From Streptomyces sp. NBC_01296 (GTDB lineage: Bacteria > Actinomycetota > Actinomycetes > Streptomycetales > Streptomycetaceae): a DNA stretch of 64,000 nt. How positions within the stretch are numbered: position 1 is the first letter of the stretch; the number at the start of each line of letters is the position of its first letter. The stretch covers positions 6,820,001 through 6,884,000 of the forward strand of contig NZ_CP130720.1 in NCBI RefSeq assembly GCF_035984415.1. The letters are read 5' to 3'. Below, piece by piece: positions 29,282 through 37,954 of this stretch. The position numbers and the translations under genes were made by a program. The notes under the pieces are model-generated. The model saw only the letters and a program-made list of their open reading frames with translations, made no database searches and had not been told where the DNA came from.

Positions 29282-29713
29282 GTGTCCGGTGGAGAGGTGG
29301 CCGGGATCCTCGTGGCCGTCTTCTGGGCCATTCTGGTCTCCTTCCTCGCCGTGGTGCTGGTGAGGCTGGCCCAGGTGCTCAAGGCGACGACCAAGCTGGT
29401 GGCCGATGTGACCGACCAGGCCGTCCCGCTGCTGGCTGACGCCTCCACCACCGTCCGCTCCGCGCGCACCCAGCTCGACCGGGTCGACGCCATCGCGAGC
29501 GACGTCCAGGAAGTCACCTCGAACGCCTCCGCGCTGTCCTCCACCGTGGCCTCCACCTTCGGCGGGCCGCTGGTCAAGGTCGCGGCCTTCGGCTACGGGG
29601 TCCGCAAGGCACTGGGCAAATCCACGGAAGACGCGCCGCAGAAGGCGTCCCGACGCACCGTGATCGTCGGCCGTACGGTGCCGACGCCCCGGCGCCGGAA
29701 GCAGAAGGGCTGA
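29282..29713 (+). CDS. DUF948 domain-containing membrane protein
   Basis: Protein of 143 residues with one N-terminal transmembrane segment (GILVAVFWAILVSFLAVVLV) followed by a helical heptad-like region rich in Val, Thr and Asp (KATTKLVADVTDQAVPLLAD) and a basic C-terminus (RRTVIVGRTVPTPRRRKQ). This matches DUF948, a family of single-pass proteins of unknown role. GTG 29282 is the start. It is the first gene of a series leading into alaS, a conserved actinobacterial arrangement. Confidence 0.85.
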   Translation: MSGGEVAGILVAVFWAILVSFLAVVLVRLAQVLKATTKLVADVTDQAVPLLADASTTVRSARTQLDRVDAIASDVQEVTSNASALSSTVASTFGGPLVKVAAFGYGVRKALGKSTEDAPQKASRRTVIVGRTVPTPRRRKQKG

Positions 29714-29721
29714 AACCTCCG

Positions 29722-30063
29722 ATGTTCCGCCGAGCCTTCTGGTTCACCGCCGGCGCAGCCGCCGGCGTGTGGGCCACCACCAAGGTCAACCGCCAGCTCA
29801 AGAAGCTGACACCGGAGAGCCTCGCCGCCCAGGCCGCCGACAAGGCCGTGGAGGCGGGCCACCGCCTCAAGGACTTCGCCCTCGACGTCAAGGCGGGAAT
29901 GTCGCAGCGCGAGGACGAGCTGAACGACGCACTGGGATTGCACCAGGATCCCGACCGGCCCGACAACGTCACCGCCCTCCCCGGGCCGCGGCGGCTGCAG
30001 GCCATCCAGAACGACAAGACCACCCACTCGAAATTTTCGTACGACCGGAATGAGGACCACTGA
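29722..30063 (+). CDS. Small membrane-associated protein upstream of alaS
   Basis: Protein of 113 residues beginning with a hydrophobic segment (FRRAFWFTAGAAAGVWATTK), then an amphipathic helical stretch (LAAQAADKAVEAGHRLKDFA) and a hydrophilic tail. I recognise it only as a conserved actinobacterial protein next to DUF948 genes (possibly the DUF6167 group). ATG 29722 is 8 nt after the previous stop, and its own stop overlaps the alaS start (TGATG), so it is translationally coupled to alaS. Function unknown. Confidence 0.82.
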   Translation: MFRRAFWFTAGAAAGVWATTKVNRQLKKLTPESLAAQAADKAVEAGHRLKDFALDVKAGMSQREDELNDALGLHQDPDRPDNVTALPGPRRLQAIQNDKTTHSKFSYDRNEDH

Positions 30064-32732
30064 TGGAGTCGGCTGAAATCCGCCGCCGCTGGCTGAGCTT
30101 CTTCGAGGAGCGCGGTCACGCCGTTGTCCCTTCGGCGTCGCTCATCGCGGACGACCCGACTCTGCTGCTGGTCAACGCGGGCATGGTCCCGTTCAAGCCG
30201 TACTTCCTCGGCGAGACCAAGCCCCCGGCCCCGCGGGCCACCAGCGTGCAGAAGTGCGTCCGTACGCCGGACATCGAAGAGGTCGGCAAGACCACCCGCC
30301 ACGGCACGTTCTTCCAGATGTGCGGCAACTTCTCCTTCGGCGACTACTTCAAGGAAGGCGCCATCAAGTACGCCTGGGAGCTGCTGACCAGCTCCGTGGC
30401 GGACGGTGGCTACGGCCTGGAGCCGGAGAAGCTCTGGATCACCGTCTACCTCGACGACGACGAGGCCGAGACGATCTGGCGTGACGTCGTCGGCGTCCCC
30501 GCCGAGCGCATCCAGCGCCTGGGCAAGAAGGACAACTTCTGGTCCATGGGCGTCCCCGGTCCCTGCGGCCCGTGCTCGGAGATCAACTACGACCGCGGCC
30601 CCGAGTTCGGCGTCGAGGGCGGTCCGGCCGTCAACGACGAGCGCTACGTGGAGATCTGGAACCTGGTCTTCATGCAGTACGAGCGCGGCGCCGGCGACGG
30701 GAAGGAAGACTTCCCGATCCTCGGCGACCTGCCGTCGAAGAACATCGACACCGGTCTCGGCCTCGAGCGCCTCGCGATGATCCTGCAGGGCGTGCAGAAC
30801 ATGTACGAGACCGACACCCTGCGCGTGGTCATGGACAAGGCCACCGAGCTGACCGGCGTGCAGTACGGCGCCGCCCAGAACACCGACGTCTCGATGCGCG
30901 TGGTCGCCGACCACATCCGCACCTCCGTGATGCTCATCGGTGACGGCGTCACCCCCGGCAACGAGGGCCGCGGATACGTGCTGCGCCGCATCATGCGCCG
31001 CGCCATCCGCAACATGCGCCTCATGGGTGCCACTGGTCCGGTCGTCCAGGAGCTCGTGGACGTCGTGATCAACACGATGGGGCAGCAGTACCCGGAGCTG
31101 GTCACCGACCGCAAGCGCATCGAGACCGTCGCGCTCGCCGAAGAGGCCGCCTTCCTCAAGGCCGTCAAGGGCGGCACGAACATCCTCGACACCGCCGTGA
31201 CCGAGACCAAGGCCGCCGGAGGCACGGTCCTCTCCGGCGACAAGGCGTTCCTGCTCCACGACACCTGGGGCTTCCCGATCGACCTCACCCTGGAGATGGC
31301 CGCCGAGCAGGGCCTCTCCGTGGACGAGCCCGGCTTCCGCCGCCTGATGCAGGAGCAGCGCGACCGCGCCAAGGCCGACGCCAAGGCCAAGAAGACCGGC
31401 CACGCGGACATGTCCGCCTACCGGGAGATCGCCGACGGCTCCGGCGCCACCGAGTTCACCGGCTACGCCACCACCCAGGGCGAGTCCACCATCGTCGGCC
31501 TGCTGGTCAACGGCGTCTCCGCGCCCGCCGCCTCCGAGGGCGACGAGGTCGAGGTCGTCCTGGACCGCACCCCCTTCTACGCCGAGGGCGGCGGCCAGCT
31601 CGCCGACCAGGGCCGCATCAAGCTCGACTCCGGCGCCGTCATCGTCGTCCGCGACGTCCAGCAGCCGGTCCCGGGCGTCTCCGTGCACAAGGGCTCCGTC
31701 CAGGTCGGCGAGGTGACGGTGGGCGCCTCCGCGTACGCCGCCATCGACATCAACCGCCGCCGGGCCATCGCCCGCGCCCACTCGGCCACGCACCTGACCC
31801 ACCAGGCGCTGCGCGACGCCCTCGGCCCGACGGCCGCCCAGGCCGGTTCCGAGAACTCGCCCGGCCGCTTCCGCTTCGACTTCGGCTCGCCGAACGCGGT
31901 GCCCGGCACGGTCCTCACCGACGTCGAGCAGAAGATCAACGACGTGCTCTCGCGTGAGCTCGACGTCACCGCCGAGATCATGAGCATCGACGAGGCGAAG
32001 AAGCAGGGCGCCATCGCCGAGTTCGGCGAGAAGTACGGCGAGCGCGTGCGCGTCGTGACCATCGGCGACTTCTCCAAGGAGCTGTGCGGCGGCACGCACG
32101 TCGCCAACACCGCCCAGCTGGGTCTGGTGAAGCTGCTCGGCGAGTCCTCCATCGGCTCCGGCGTGCGCCGTGTCGAGGCCCTCGTCGGCGTGGACGCGTA
32201 CAACTTCCTCGCCAAGGAGCACACGGTCGTCGCCCAGCTCCAGGAGCTGGTCAAGGGCCGTCCGGAGGAGCTGCCGGAGAAGATCGCCTCCATGCTCGGC
32301 AAGCTGAAGGACGCCGAGAAGGAGATCGAGAAGTTCCGCGCGGAGAAGGTCCTCCAGGCCGCCGCCGGTCTCGCCGAGAACGCCCAGGACATCCGCGGCG
32401 TCGCCCTCGTCGTGGGCACCGTCCCGGACGGCACCGGCGCCGACGACCTGCGCAAGCTGGTTCTCGACGTCCGCGGCCGCATCCAGGGCGACCGCCCGGC
32501 CGTCGTGGCCCTGTTCACCACCTCGGGCGGCCGCCCGCTGACCGTCATCGCCACCAACGAGGCCGCCCGCGAGCGCGGTCTCAAGGCCGGCGACCTGGTC
32601 CGCACCGCCGCCAAGACCCTCGGCGGCGGCGGTGGCGGCAAGCCCGACGTCGCCCAGGGCGGCGGCCAGAACCCGGCCGCCGTTCCCGACGCCATCGCCG
32701 CGGTCGAGCGCCTCGTCGTCGAGACGGTCTGA
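30063..32732 (+). CDS. alaS: Alanyl-tRNA synthetase
   Basis: Class II synthetase with editing. The 889 residues include a catalytic domain starting AEIRRRWLSFFEERGH, with motif 2 block GTFFQMCGNFSFGDYFKEGA and motif 3 region TGLGLERLAMILQGV. The editing domain Zn site shows HSATHLTH and CGGTHV. A C-terminal coiled coil and C-Ala domain close with LGGGGGGKPDVAQGGG. ATG 30063 overlaps the preceding stop. ruvX begins 2 nt after the stop. Confidence 0.97.
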   Translation: MESAEIRRRWLSFFEERGHAVVPSASLIADDPTLLLVNAGMVPFKPYFLGETKPPAPRATSVQKCVRTPDIEEVGKTTRHGTFFQMCGNFSFGDYFKEGAIKYAWELLTSSVADGGYGLEPEKLWITVYLDDDEAETIWRDVVGVPAERIQRLGKKDNFWSMGVPGPCGPCSEINYDRGPEFGVEGGPAVNDERYVEIWNLVFMQYERGAGDGKEDFPILGDLPSKNIDTGLGLERLAMILQGVQNMYETDTLRVVMDKATELTGVQYGAAQNTDVSMRVVADHIRTSVMLIGDGVTPGNEGRGYVLRRIMRRAIRNMRLMGATGPVVQELVDVVINTMGQQYPELVTDRKRIETVALAEEAAFLKAVKGGTNILDTAVTETKAAGGTVLSGDKAFLLHDTWGFPIDLTLEMAAEQGLSVDEPGFRRLMQEQRDRAKADAKAKKTGHADMSAYREIADGSGATEFTGYATTQGESTIVGLLVNGVSAPAASEGDEVEVVLDRTPFYAEGGGQLADQGRIKLDSGAVIVVRDVQQPVPGVSVHKGSVQVGEVTVGASAYAAIDINRRRAIARAHSATHLTHQALRDALGPTAAQAGSENSPGRFRFDFGSPNAVPGTVLTDVEQKINDVLSRELDVTAEIMSIDEAKKQGAIAEFGEKYGERVRVVTIGDFSKELCGGTHVANTAQLGLVKLLGESSIGSGVRRVEALVGVDAYNFLAKEHTVVAQLQELVKGRPEELPEKIASMLGKLKDAEKEIEKFRAEKVLQAAAGLAENAQDIRGVALVVGTVPDGTGADDLRKLVLDVRGRIQGDRPAVVALFTTSGGRPLTVIATNEAARERGLKAGDLVRTAAKTLGGGGGGKPDVAQGGGQNPAAVPDAIAAVERLVVETV

Positions 32733-32734
32733 CC

Positions 32735-33205
32735 ATGACTCTGCGCCGCGGCCGCCGTCTCGCCATCGATGTGGGGGACGCCCGTATCGGGGTCGCCTCG
32801 TGCGACCCCGATGGGGTGTTGGCCACACCGGTGGAAACAGTTCCGGGCCGGGACGTCCCCTTCGCCCACCGGCGGCTGCGGCAGCTCGTCGAGGAGTACG
32901 AACCACTGGAGGTCGTGGTCGGCCTGCCCCGCTCGCTCAGCGGGCGGGAGGGGCCGGCCGCGGCCAAGGTGCGCGCCTTCGCCACGGAACTCGCCAAGGG
33001 AATCAAGCCGGTGACGGTCCGTCTCGTGGACGAGCGGATGACCACGGTCACCGCCGCCCAGGGGCTGCGGGCCTCGGGGAGGAACGCGAAAAAGGGCCGT
33101 TCGGTGATCGACCAGGCGGCCGCAGTGGTGATCCTTCAGAACGCTCTTGAGACCGAACGGGTATCAGGTAATCCGCCCGGTGAGTGCGTCGAAGTGGTTG
33201 TCTGA
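32735..33205 (+). CDS. ruvX: RuvX/YqgF-family RNase H-fold protein (putative pre-16S rRNA nuclease)
   Basis: RNase H-like protein of 156 residues. The family is implicated in 16S rRNA 5'-end processing, and in Mycobacterium RuvX acts on Holliday junctions. Motifs are RRLAIDVGDARIGVASCDP with the first catalytic Asp, VVVGLPRSLSGREGPAA, the Glu in VRLVDERMTT and the final Asp in SVIDQAAAVVIL. ATG 32735 is 2 nt after alaS, and the order alaS-ruvX-mltG-aroE is conserved in actinobacteria. Confidence 0.93.
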   Translation: MTLRRGRRLAIDVGDARIGVASCDPDGVLATPVETVPGRDVPFAHRRLRQLVEEYEPLEVVVGLPRSLSGREGPAAAKVRAFATELAKGIKPVTVRLVDERMTTVTAAQGLRASGRNAKKGRSVIDQAAAVVILQNALETERVSGNPPGECVEVVV

Positions 33206-33329
33206 TCGCGATACGGTAACGTTCCGCGCGATGCGGCGGCATTCGAACAGTCGTCGCCCACTTCAGAGGCGGAACCGGGTGCCGCGGCGGATGTAGCCGC
33301 TGCCTCCGTCTCGCGGCTCTAGGGGATCG

Positions 33330-35096
33330 ATGACTGAGTATGGCCGGGGCCGTGGCCCCGAACCGTGGCACCCGGAGGACCCCCTGTACGGGGACCAGGG
33401 GTGGACCGGGCACGAGGCCCAGCAGGCTCAGATGCCCTATGCCGGTGGCCCGCAGCAGCAGCATCCGCAGGAGCCGCAGTACCAACAGGACCCGCAGCAG
33501 TACCAGCAGAACCCGCAGTATCAGCAGAACCCGCAGTACCAGCAGGACCAGTACCCGCAGCAGTACATGCAGCAGGGGCAGTACCCGGAGCAGCAGCAGG
33601 GCTACGCCCCGCAGCAGCCCCTCCAGACCCAGCAGCTGCAGCAACAACAGCTGCTGCAGCCGCAGCAGCAGCCGGGCTATGACGGCCAGGGCTGGGACAC
33701 CGGCCAAGGCCAGTACACCGGTGTCCCGCAGGCCGACCCGTACCTCGGCGCGGACCCGTACGCCCAGCAGCCCGTCGGCGGATACCCGGGCGAGGCCCCC
33801 GACCTCTACGCCACCCCCGAGGCCTACCCGCCGCCGCAGCCCCCGGGCCGGCGGCACCTGGTCACGGAGCAGGAGCCGGAGGCGGAGGCGGAGGCGGAGT
33901 ACGCCGACGAAGAGGCCGAGGAGGCCTCGATCCTGCCCGGCGGCGGAGGCGACGACGATCCCGACGAGCCGAACGCCGGCGGACGCCGCGGCCGCTCGAA
34001 GGGCAAGCCCAAGCGCCGCAACGGCGCGGCCTGCCTGATCGCCGCCGTGGTCATCGTCGCCGTCATCGGCGGTGGCGGCTACTACGGCTACGACTACATC
34101 AAGTCCAAGTTCACCACCGGCGAGGACTACGCCGGTGAGGGCGAGGGCTCCGTCCAAATCGACATCCCCAAGGGCACCGGCGTCGGTGAGATGGGCCGCA
34201 TCCTCAAGTCGCACGGCGTCGTGAAGAGCGCGGACGCCTTCGTCGCGGCCGCCAAGGCCAACCCCAAGGGCGGTGCGATCCAGGCGGGCTCCTACGTGAT
34301 GAAGGAGCACATGTCGGGCAAGGCCGCCGTGGACCTCATGGTGAACGGCGCCGGGGTCAACGCCCTGGACGTCATCCCTGGCTGGAAGAACATCCAGGTC
34401 TACAAGGCCATCGACGAGAAGCTCAAGCTCAAGGAGGGCACGACCAAGGACGTCGCCTCCAAGGAGGCGAAGAGCCTCGGTCTGCCCGAGTGGGCCAACA
34501 ACAGCAAGGACATCAAGGACCCGCTGGAGGGCTTCCTCTACCCGGCCCGCTACGACCTCAGCAAGGACGCGAGCCCCCAGTCGCTGCTCAAGCAGATGGT
34601 GGCCAAGTCCAACGAGGCCTACGCGAGCGCGGACCTCCAGGGGCAGGCGGCCAAGCTGGGCCTCGCCAACCCGCTGCAGCTCGTCACCGTCGCGAGCCTC
34701 GTCCAGGCCGAAGGCAAGTACCAGCACGACTTCGACAAGATCTCCCGGGTCGTCTACAACCGTCTGAAGCCGGGCAACACCGAGACGTACGGTCTGCTCG
34801 ACTTCGACTCCACGGTCAACTACATCAAGGGTTCGAGCACCCTGGACGTCGGTTCCGTCAACGACCTCCGCAAGATCGACGACCCGTACAACACGTACAA
34901 GATCAAGGGTCTCCCGGCCGGCCCGATCGGAAACCCGGGCCCCGACGCACTCAAGTCGGCGATCAACCCGGCCACCGGCCCGTGGTACTACTTCGTGTCG
35001 GTGAACGAGAACGAGACGCTCTTCGCCGTGACGAACGCCGAGCACAACCAGAACCGCCAGAAGTACGAAGAGGAACGGAAGAAGGCAGGGCAGTGA
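33330..35096 (+). CDS. mltG: Endolytic murein transglycosylase MltG
   Basis: Membrane-anchored lytic transglycosylase that cleaves nascent peptidoglycan strands. Of 588 residues, the first 210 or so are a cytoplasmic low-complexity region rich in Gln, Pro and Tyr, then Glu/Asp. A transmembrane helix (AACLIAAVVIVAVIGGGGYY) follows, then a LysM-like part and the YceG catalytic domain (LEGFLYPARYDL, VTVASLVQAEGKY with the catalytic Glu, VVYNRLKPG, TYKIKGLPAGPIGNPG). E. coli MltG (340 residues) lacks the cytoplasmic extension. The stop overlaps the aroE start by 4 nt. Confidence 0.94.
   Translation: MTEYGRGRGPEPWHPEDPLYGDQGWTGHEAQQAQMPYAGGPQQQHPQEPQYQQDPQQYQQNPQYQQNPQYQQDQYPQQYMQQGQYPEQQQGYAPQQPLQTQQLQQQQLLQPQQQPGYDGQGWDTGQGQYTGVPQADPYLGADPYAQQPVGGYPGEAPDLYATPEAYPPPQPPGRRHLVTEQEPEAEAEAEYADEEAEEASILPGGGGDDDPDEPNAGGRRGRSKGKPKRRNGAACLIAAVVIVAVIGGGGYYGYDYIKSKFTTGEDYAGEGEGSVQIDIPKGTGVGEMGRILKSHGVVKSADAFVAAAKANPKGGAIQAGSYVMKEHMSGKAAVDLMVNGAGVNALDVIPGWKNIQVYKAIDEKLKLKEGTTKDVASKEAKSLGLPEWANNSKDIKDPLEGFLYPARYDLSKDASPQSLLKQMVAKSNEAYASADLQGQAAKLGLANPLQLVTVASLVQAEGKYQHDFDKISRVVYNRLKPGNTETYGLLDFDSTVNYIKGSSTLDVGSVNDLRKIDDPYNTYKIKGLPAGPIGNPGPDALKSAINPATGPWYYFVSVNENETLFAVTNAEHNQNRQKYEEERKKAGQ
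33474..33548 (+). repeat. In-frame tandem repeat in mltG
   Basis: Four near-identical units of 18-21 nt (33474-33491, 33492-33512, 33513-33530, 33531-33548) of the form CCGCAGTAYCAGCAGRAC encode PQYQQ followed by D or N; the second unit carries an extra CAG. CAG-rich sequence continues on both sides. Confidence 0.8.
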
Positions 35097-35914
35097 TACG
35101 CGCAGCCGTGCTCGGTTCACCGATCGAGCACTCCCTCTCACCGGTGCTGCACCGCGCCGCGTACCAGGAGCTCGGCCTCGTCGACTGGTCCTACGACCGC
35201 TTCGAGATAGACGAGGCCGCGCTCCCGCAGTTCGTCGCGGGCCTCGGCCCCGAGTGGGCCGGGCTGTCCCTGACGATGCCGCTCAAGCGCGCCGTCATCC
35301 CGCTGCTCGACGGCATCAGCGACACCGCCGCCTCGGTCGAGGCGGTCAACACGGTCGTCCTGACCAAGGACGGGCGGCGCCTCGGCGACAACACCGACAT
35401 CCCCGGCATCGTCTCCGCGCTCCACGAGCGCGGCGTCGACAAGGTGGAGAACGCGACCATCCTCGGCGCCGGCGCCACCGCCTCCTCGGCACTGGCCGCC
35501 CTCGCCCGGATCTGCTCCGGCGAGGTCACGGTGTACGTGCGCTCCCGGGCGCGCGCCGACGAGATGCAGGAGTGGGGAGAGCGCCTCGGCGTGGCCGTCC
35601 GCACGGCCGACTGGGCGGACGCCGCCGACGGGCTCGGCGCGCCGCTGGTCATCGCGACCACCCCGGCCAGCGCCACGGACTGGCTCGCAGCCGCCGTACC
35701 GGCCGGCCCGGGCACCCTGTTCGACGTCCTGTACGACCCGTGGCCGACCGCCCTCGCAGCTGCCTGGTCGCAGCGCGACGGCCGCCTCCTCGGCGGCCTG
35801 GACCTCCTCGTCCACCAGGCGGTGCTCCAGGTCGAGCAGATGACCGGCCGCCACACCGCGCCGCTGGCCGCCATACGGGCCGCCGGCGAGGCCGCGCTGC
35901 GCGCCCGCCACTAG
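35093..35914 (+). CDS. aroE: Shikimate dehydrogenase (NADP+)
   Basis: Reduces 3-dehydroshikimate to shikimate. The 273 residues begin VIRAAVLGSPIEHSLSPVLH. The catalytic Lys lies in LTMPLKRAVIP and the Asp in NTDIPGIV. The nucleotide-binding loop is ILGAGATASSALAALA, and GLDLLVHQAVLQVEQMTG closes the active site. GTG 35093 overlaps the mltG stop. A 340-nt gap separates it from aroC. Confidence 0.93.
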   Translation: MIRAAVLGSPIEHSLSPVLHRAAYQELGLVDWSYDRFEIDEAALPQFVAGLGPEWAGLSLTMPLKRAVIPLLDGISDTAASVEAVNTVVLTKDGRRLGDNTDIPGIVSALHERGVDKVENATILGAGATASSALAALARICSGEVTVYVRSRARADEMQEWGERLGVAVRTADWADAADGLGAPLVIATTPASATDWLAAAVPAGPGTLFDVLYDPWPTALAAAWSQRDGRLLGGLDLLVHQAVLQVEQMTGRHTAPLAAIRAAGEAALRARH

Positions 35915-36254
35915 GTCGTGTCGTCAAAGTCCCGTCTGGCTGGCTGGGCCTGGCACGCACGCTCGCCGCGTTGTCGTCGGTCACCGACGTCCCCCAGCTA
36001 CCGCTGGGAGGTGCCCCCACCGCGTCGCTTCCCTCCTCCGCCTTGGGCCCCGGCCGGCACACCTGATGCACTGCGGACACTGATCTTGCTCGCGTGAAAC
36101 CGGACCCGCCAGGGTGGGGAGGGTGCACCGGCGTCCGCCAGCTGGACCGGAGGGCGGTGCACCGGCCCGGACGTGGGAGGATCGGGTAAGGCGGGTCCGG
36201 GCCGCGCACCCGGCCGCGCCGCAGCAGTACCAGGCGCGAGCATGAGGAGCATCG
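35915..36254. other. Gene-free gap between aroE and aroC, with a possible dispersed element
   Basis: No convincing gene. It starts with TAGGTCGTGTCGTCAAAGTC directly at the aroE stop. Two hairpins follow, CGTCGG-TCA-CCGACG (35975-35989) and CCCAGC-TACC-GCTGGG (35993-36008). From memory, similar GTCGTGTCGTCAAAGTCCC and CCCCCAGCTACCGCTGGGAGG strings recur between genes in many Streptomyces genomes, so this may be a remnant of a dispersed element. The last part carries the aroC leader. Confidence 0.5.
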
Positions 36255-37439
36255 TTGAGCAGGTTGCGTTGGCTGACCGCCGGGGAGTCGCACGGTCCGG
36301 CGCTGGTGGCGACGCTGGAGGGGCTTCCCGCCGGCGTTCCGGTCACCACCGAGCTGGTGGCCGAACACCTGGCCCGGCGCCGGCTCGGCTACGGCCGTGG
36401 CGCCCGGATGAAGTTCGAGCAGGACGAGATCACCTTCCTCGGCGGCGTCCGCCACGGGCTGTCGCAGGGGTCCCCGATCGCCGTCATGATCGGCAACACC
36501 GAGTGGCCGAAGTGGGAGACCGTGATGTCGGCCGACCCGGTCGACCCCTCGCTGCTCAAGGAGACCGGCCGCAATGCGGCGCTGACGCGCCCCCGCCCCG
36601 GTCACGCCGACCTCGCGGGCATGCAGAAGTACGGCTTCTCGGAGGCCCGCCCGATCCTGGAGCGCGCCAGCGCCCGCGAGACCGCCGCCCGTGTCGCCCT
36701 CGGTGCGATCGCCCGGTCCTTCATCAAGGAGACCGCGGGCATCGAGATCGTCTCGCACGTGGTGGAGCTGGCCGCGGCCAAGGCCCCCTACGGCGTCTAC
36801 CCGACCCCCGCCGACGTCGACAAGCTCGACGCCGACCCGGTGCGCTGCCTCGACGCCGACGCGTCGAAGGCGATGGTCGCGGAGATCGACCAGGCCCACA
36901 AGGACGGCGACACCCTCGGCGGCGTCGTCGAGGTCCTCGCGTACGGGGTGCCCGTCGGTCTCGGCTCGCACGTGCACTGGGACCGCCGCCTGGACGCCCG
37001 CCTCGCGGCCGCGCTGATGGGCATCCAGGCCATCAAGGGCGTCGAGGTCGGCGACGGCTTCGACCTGGCCCGCGTACCGGGCTCGCAGGCACACGACGAG
37101 ATCGTCTCCACCCCCGAGGGCCTCAAGCGCACCTCCGGCCGCTCCGGCGGCACCGAGGGCGGTCTGACCACCGGCGAGCTGCTGCGCGTACGGGCCGCGA
37201 TGAAGCCGATCGCGACCGTGCCGAAGGCCCTCGCGACCGTGGACGTGGCGACCGGCGAAGCGGCGGTGGCCCACCACCAGCGCTCCGACGTGTGTGCCGT
37301 CCCCGCCGCCGGCATCGTCGCCGAGGCGATGGTCGCCCTCGTCCTCGCGGACGCGGTCGTCGAGAAGTTCGGCGGAGACTCCGTCCCCGAGACCCGCCGC
37401 AACGTTCAGTCGTACCTCGACAACCTGCAGATCCGGTGA
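36255..37439 (+). CDS. aroC: Chorismate synthase
   Basis: FMN-dependent last step of the shikimate pathway (EPSP to chorismate). The 394 residues have the signatures GESHGPALVATLEGLPAG, RPGHADLAGMQKYG, RASARETAARVALG and HHQRSDVCAVPAAGIVAEA. Start: TTG 36255 with GAGGAG a few nt upstream gives LSRLRWLTAGESHGP, the usual N-terminus. The stop overlaps the aroK GTG by 4 nt, and aroC-aroK-aroB-aroQ form a tightly coupled unit. Confidence 0.96.
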   Translation: MSRLRWLTAGESHGPALVATLEGLPAGVPVTTELVAEHLARRRLGYGRGARMKFEQDEITFLGGVRHGLSQGSPIAVMIGNTEWPKWETVMSADPVDPSLLKETGRNAALTRPRPGHADLAGMQKYGFSEARPILERASARETAARVALGAIARSFIKETAGIEIVSHVVELAAAKAPYGVYPTPADVDKLDADPVRCLDADASKAMVAEIDQAHKDGDTLGGVVEVLAYGVPVGLGSHVHWDRRLDARLAAALMGIQAIKGVEVGDGFDLARVPGSQAHDEIVSTPEGLKRTSGRSGGTEGGLTTGELLRVRAAMKPIATVPKALATVDVATGEAAVAHHQRSDVCAVPAAGIVAEAMVALVLADAVVEKFGGDSVPETRRNVQSYLDNLQIR

Positions 37440-37954
37440 CGGGCGGACCACTGGTCGTCCTCGTCGGGCCCATGGGGTCCGGCAAGTCCACGGTGGGGGC
37501 GCTGCTCGCCGAACGGCTCGGCGTCCCCTACCGGGACAGCGACGCCGACATCGTCGCGGCCCAGGGCCGCGAGATCTCGGACATCTTCGTCGACGAGGGC
37601 GAGCCGTACTTCCGTGAGCTGGAGCGGCAGGCGGTCGCCGCCGCGCTCGCCGAGCACACCGGAATCCTCGCCCTCGGCGGCGGCGCCGTCCTCGACGCGG
37701 GCACCCGGGAGCTGCTGGCCGGCCTGCCCGTCGCCTACCTGTCGATGGACGTCGAGGAAGCCGTCCGGCGCGTCGGCCTGGGCGCCGCGCGCCCGCTGCT
37801 CGCCGTGAACCCGCGCCGCCAGTGGCGCGAGCAGATGGAGGCCCGGCGCCCCCTGTACACCGAAGTCGCGCGCGTCGTGGTGGCCACCGACGACCGCACC
37901 CCCGAAGAGGTCGCCCAGGCGGTCCTCGACGCTCTGGAGTTGAAGGACGTATGA
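37436..37954 (+). CDS. aroK: Shikimate kinase
   Basis: Phosphorylates shikimate with ATP. The 172-residue NMP-kinase-like fold has Walker A GPMGSGKSTVG, a substrate-binding region with DSDADIV and the following FRELE segment, GGGAVLD, and a C-terminal LID Arg region (RRPLYTEVA). GTG 37436 overlaps the aroC stop, and its own stop overlaps the aroB ATG (ATGA). Confidence 0.95.
   Translation: MTGGPLVVLVGPMGSGKSTVGALLAERLGVPYRDSDADIVAAQGREISDIFVDEGEPYFRELERQAVAAALAEHTGILALGGGAVLDAGTRELLAGLPVAYLSMDVEEAVRRVGLGAARPLLAVNPRRQWREQMEARRPLYTEVARVVVATDDRTPEEVAQAVLDALELKDV

Noticed and set aside
29574..32906. 1110-codon minus-strand frame opposite alaS and ruvX
   Set aside because: Shadow of well-supported plus-strand genes, with no ribosome binding site or motif.
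33421..33670. CAG-rich repeat as a CRISPR-like array
   Set aside because: The units are contiguous and in frame, without spacers, and encode part of MltG.
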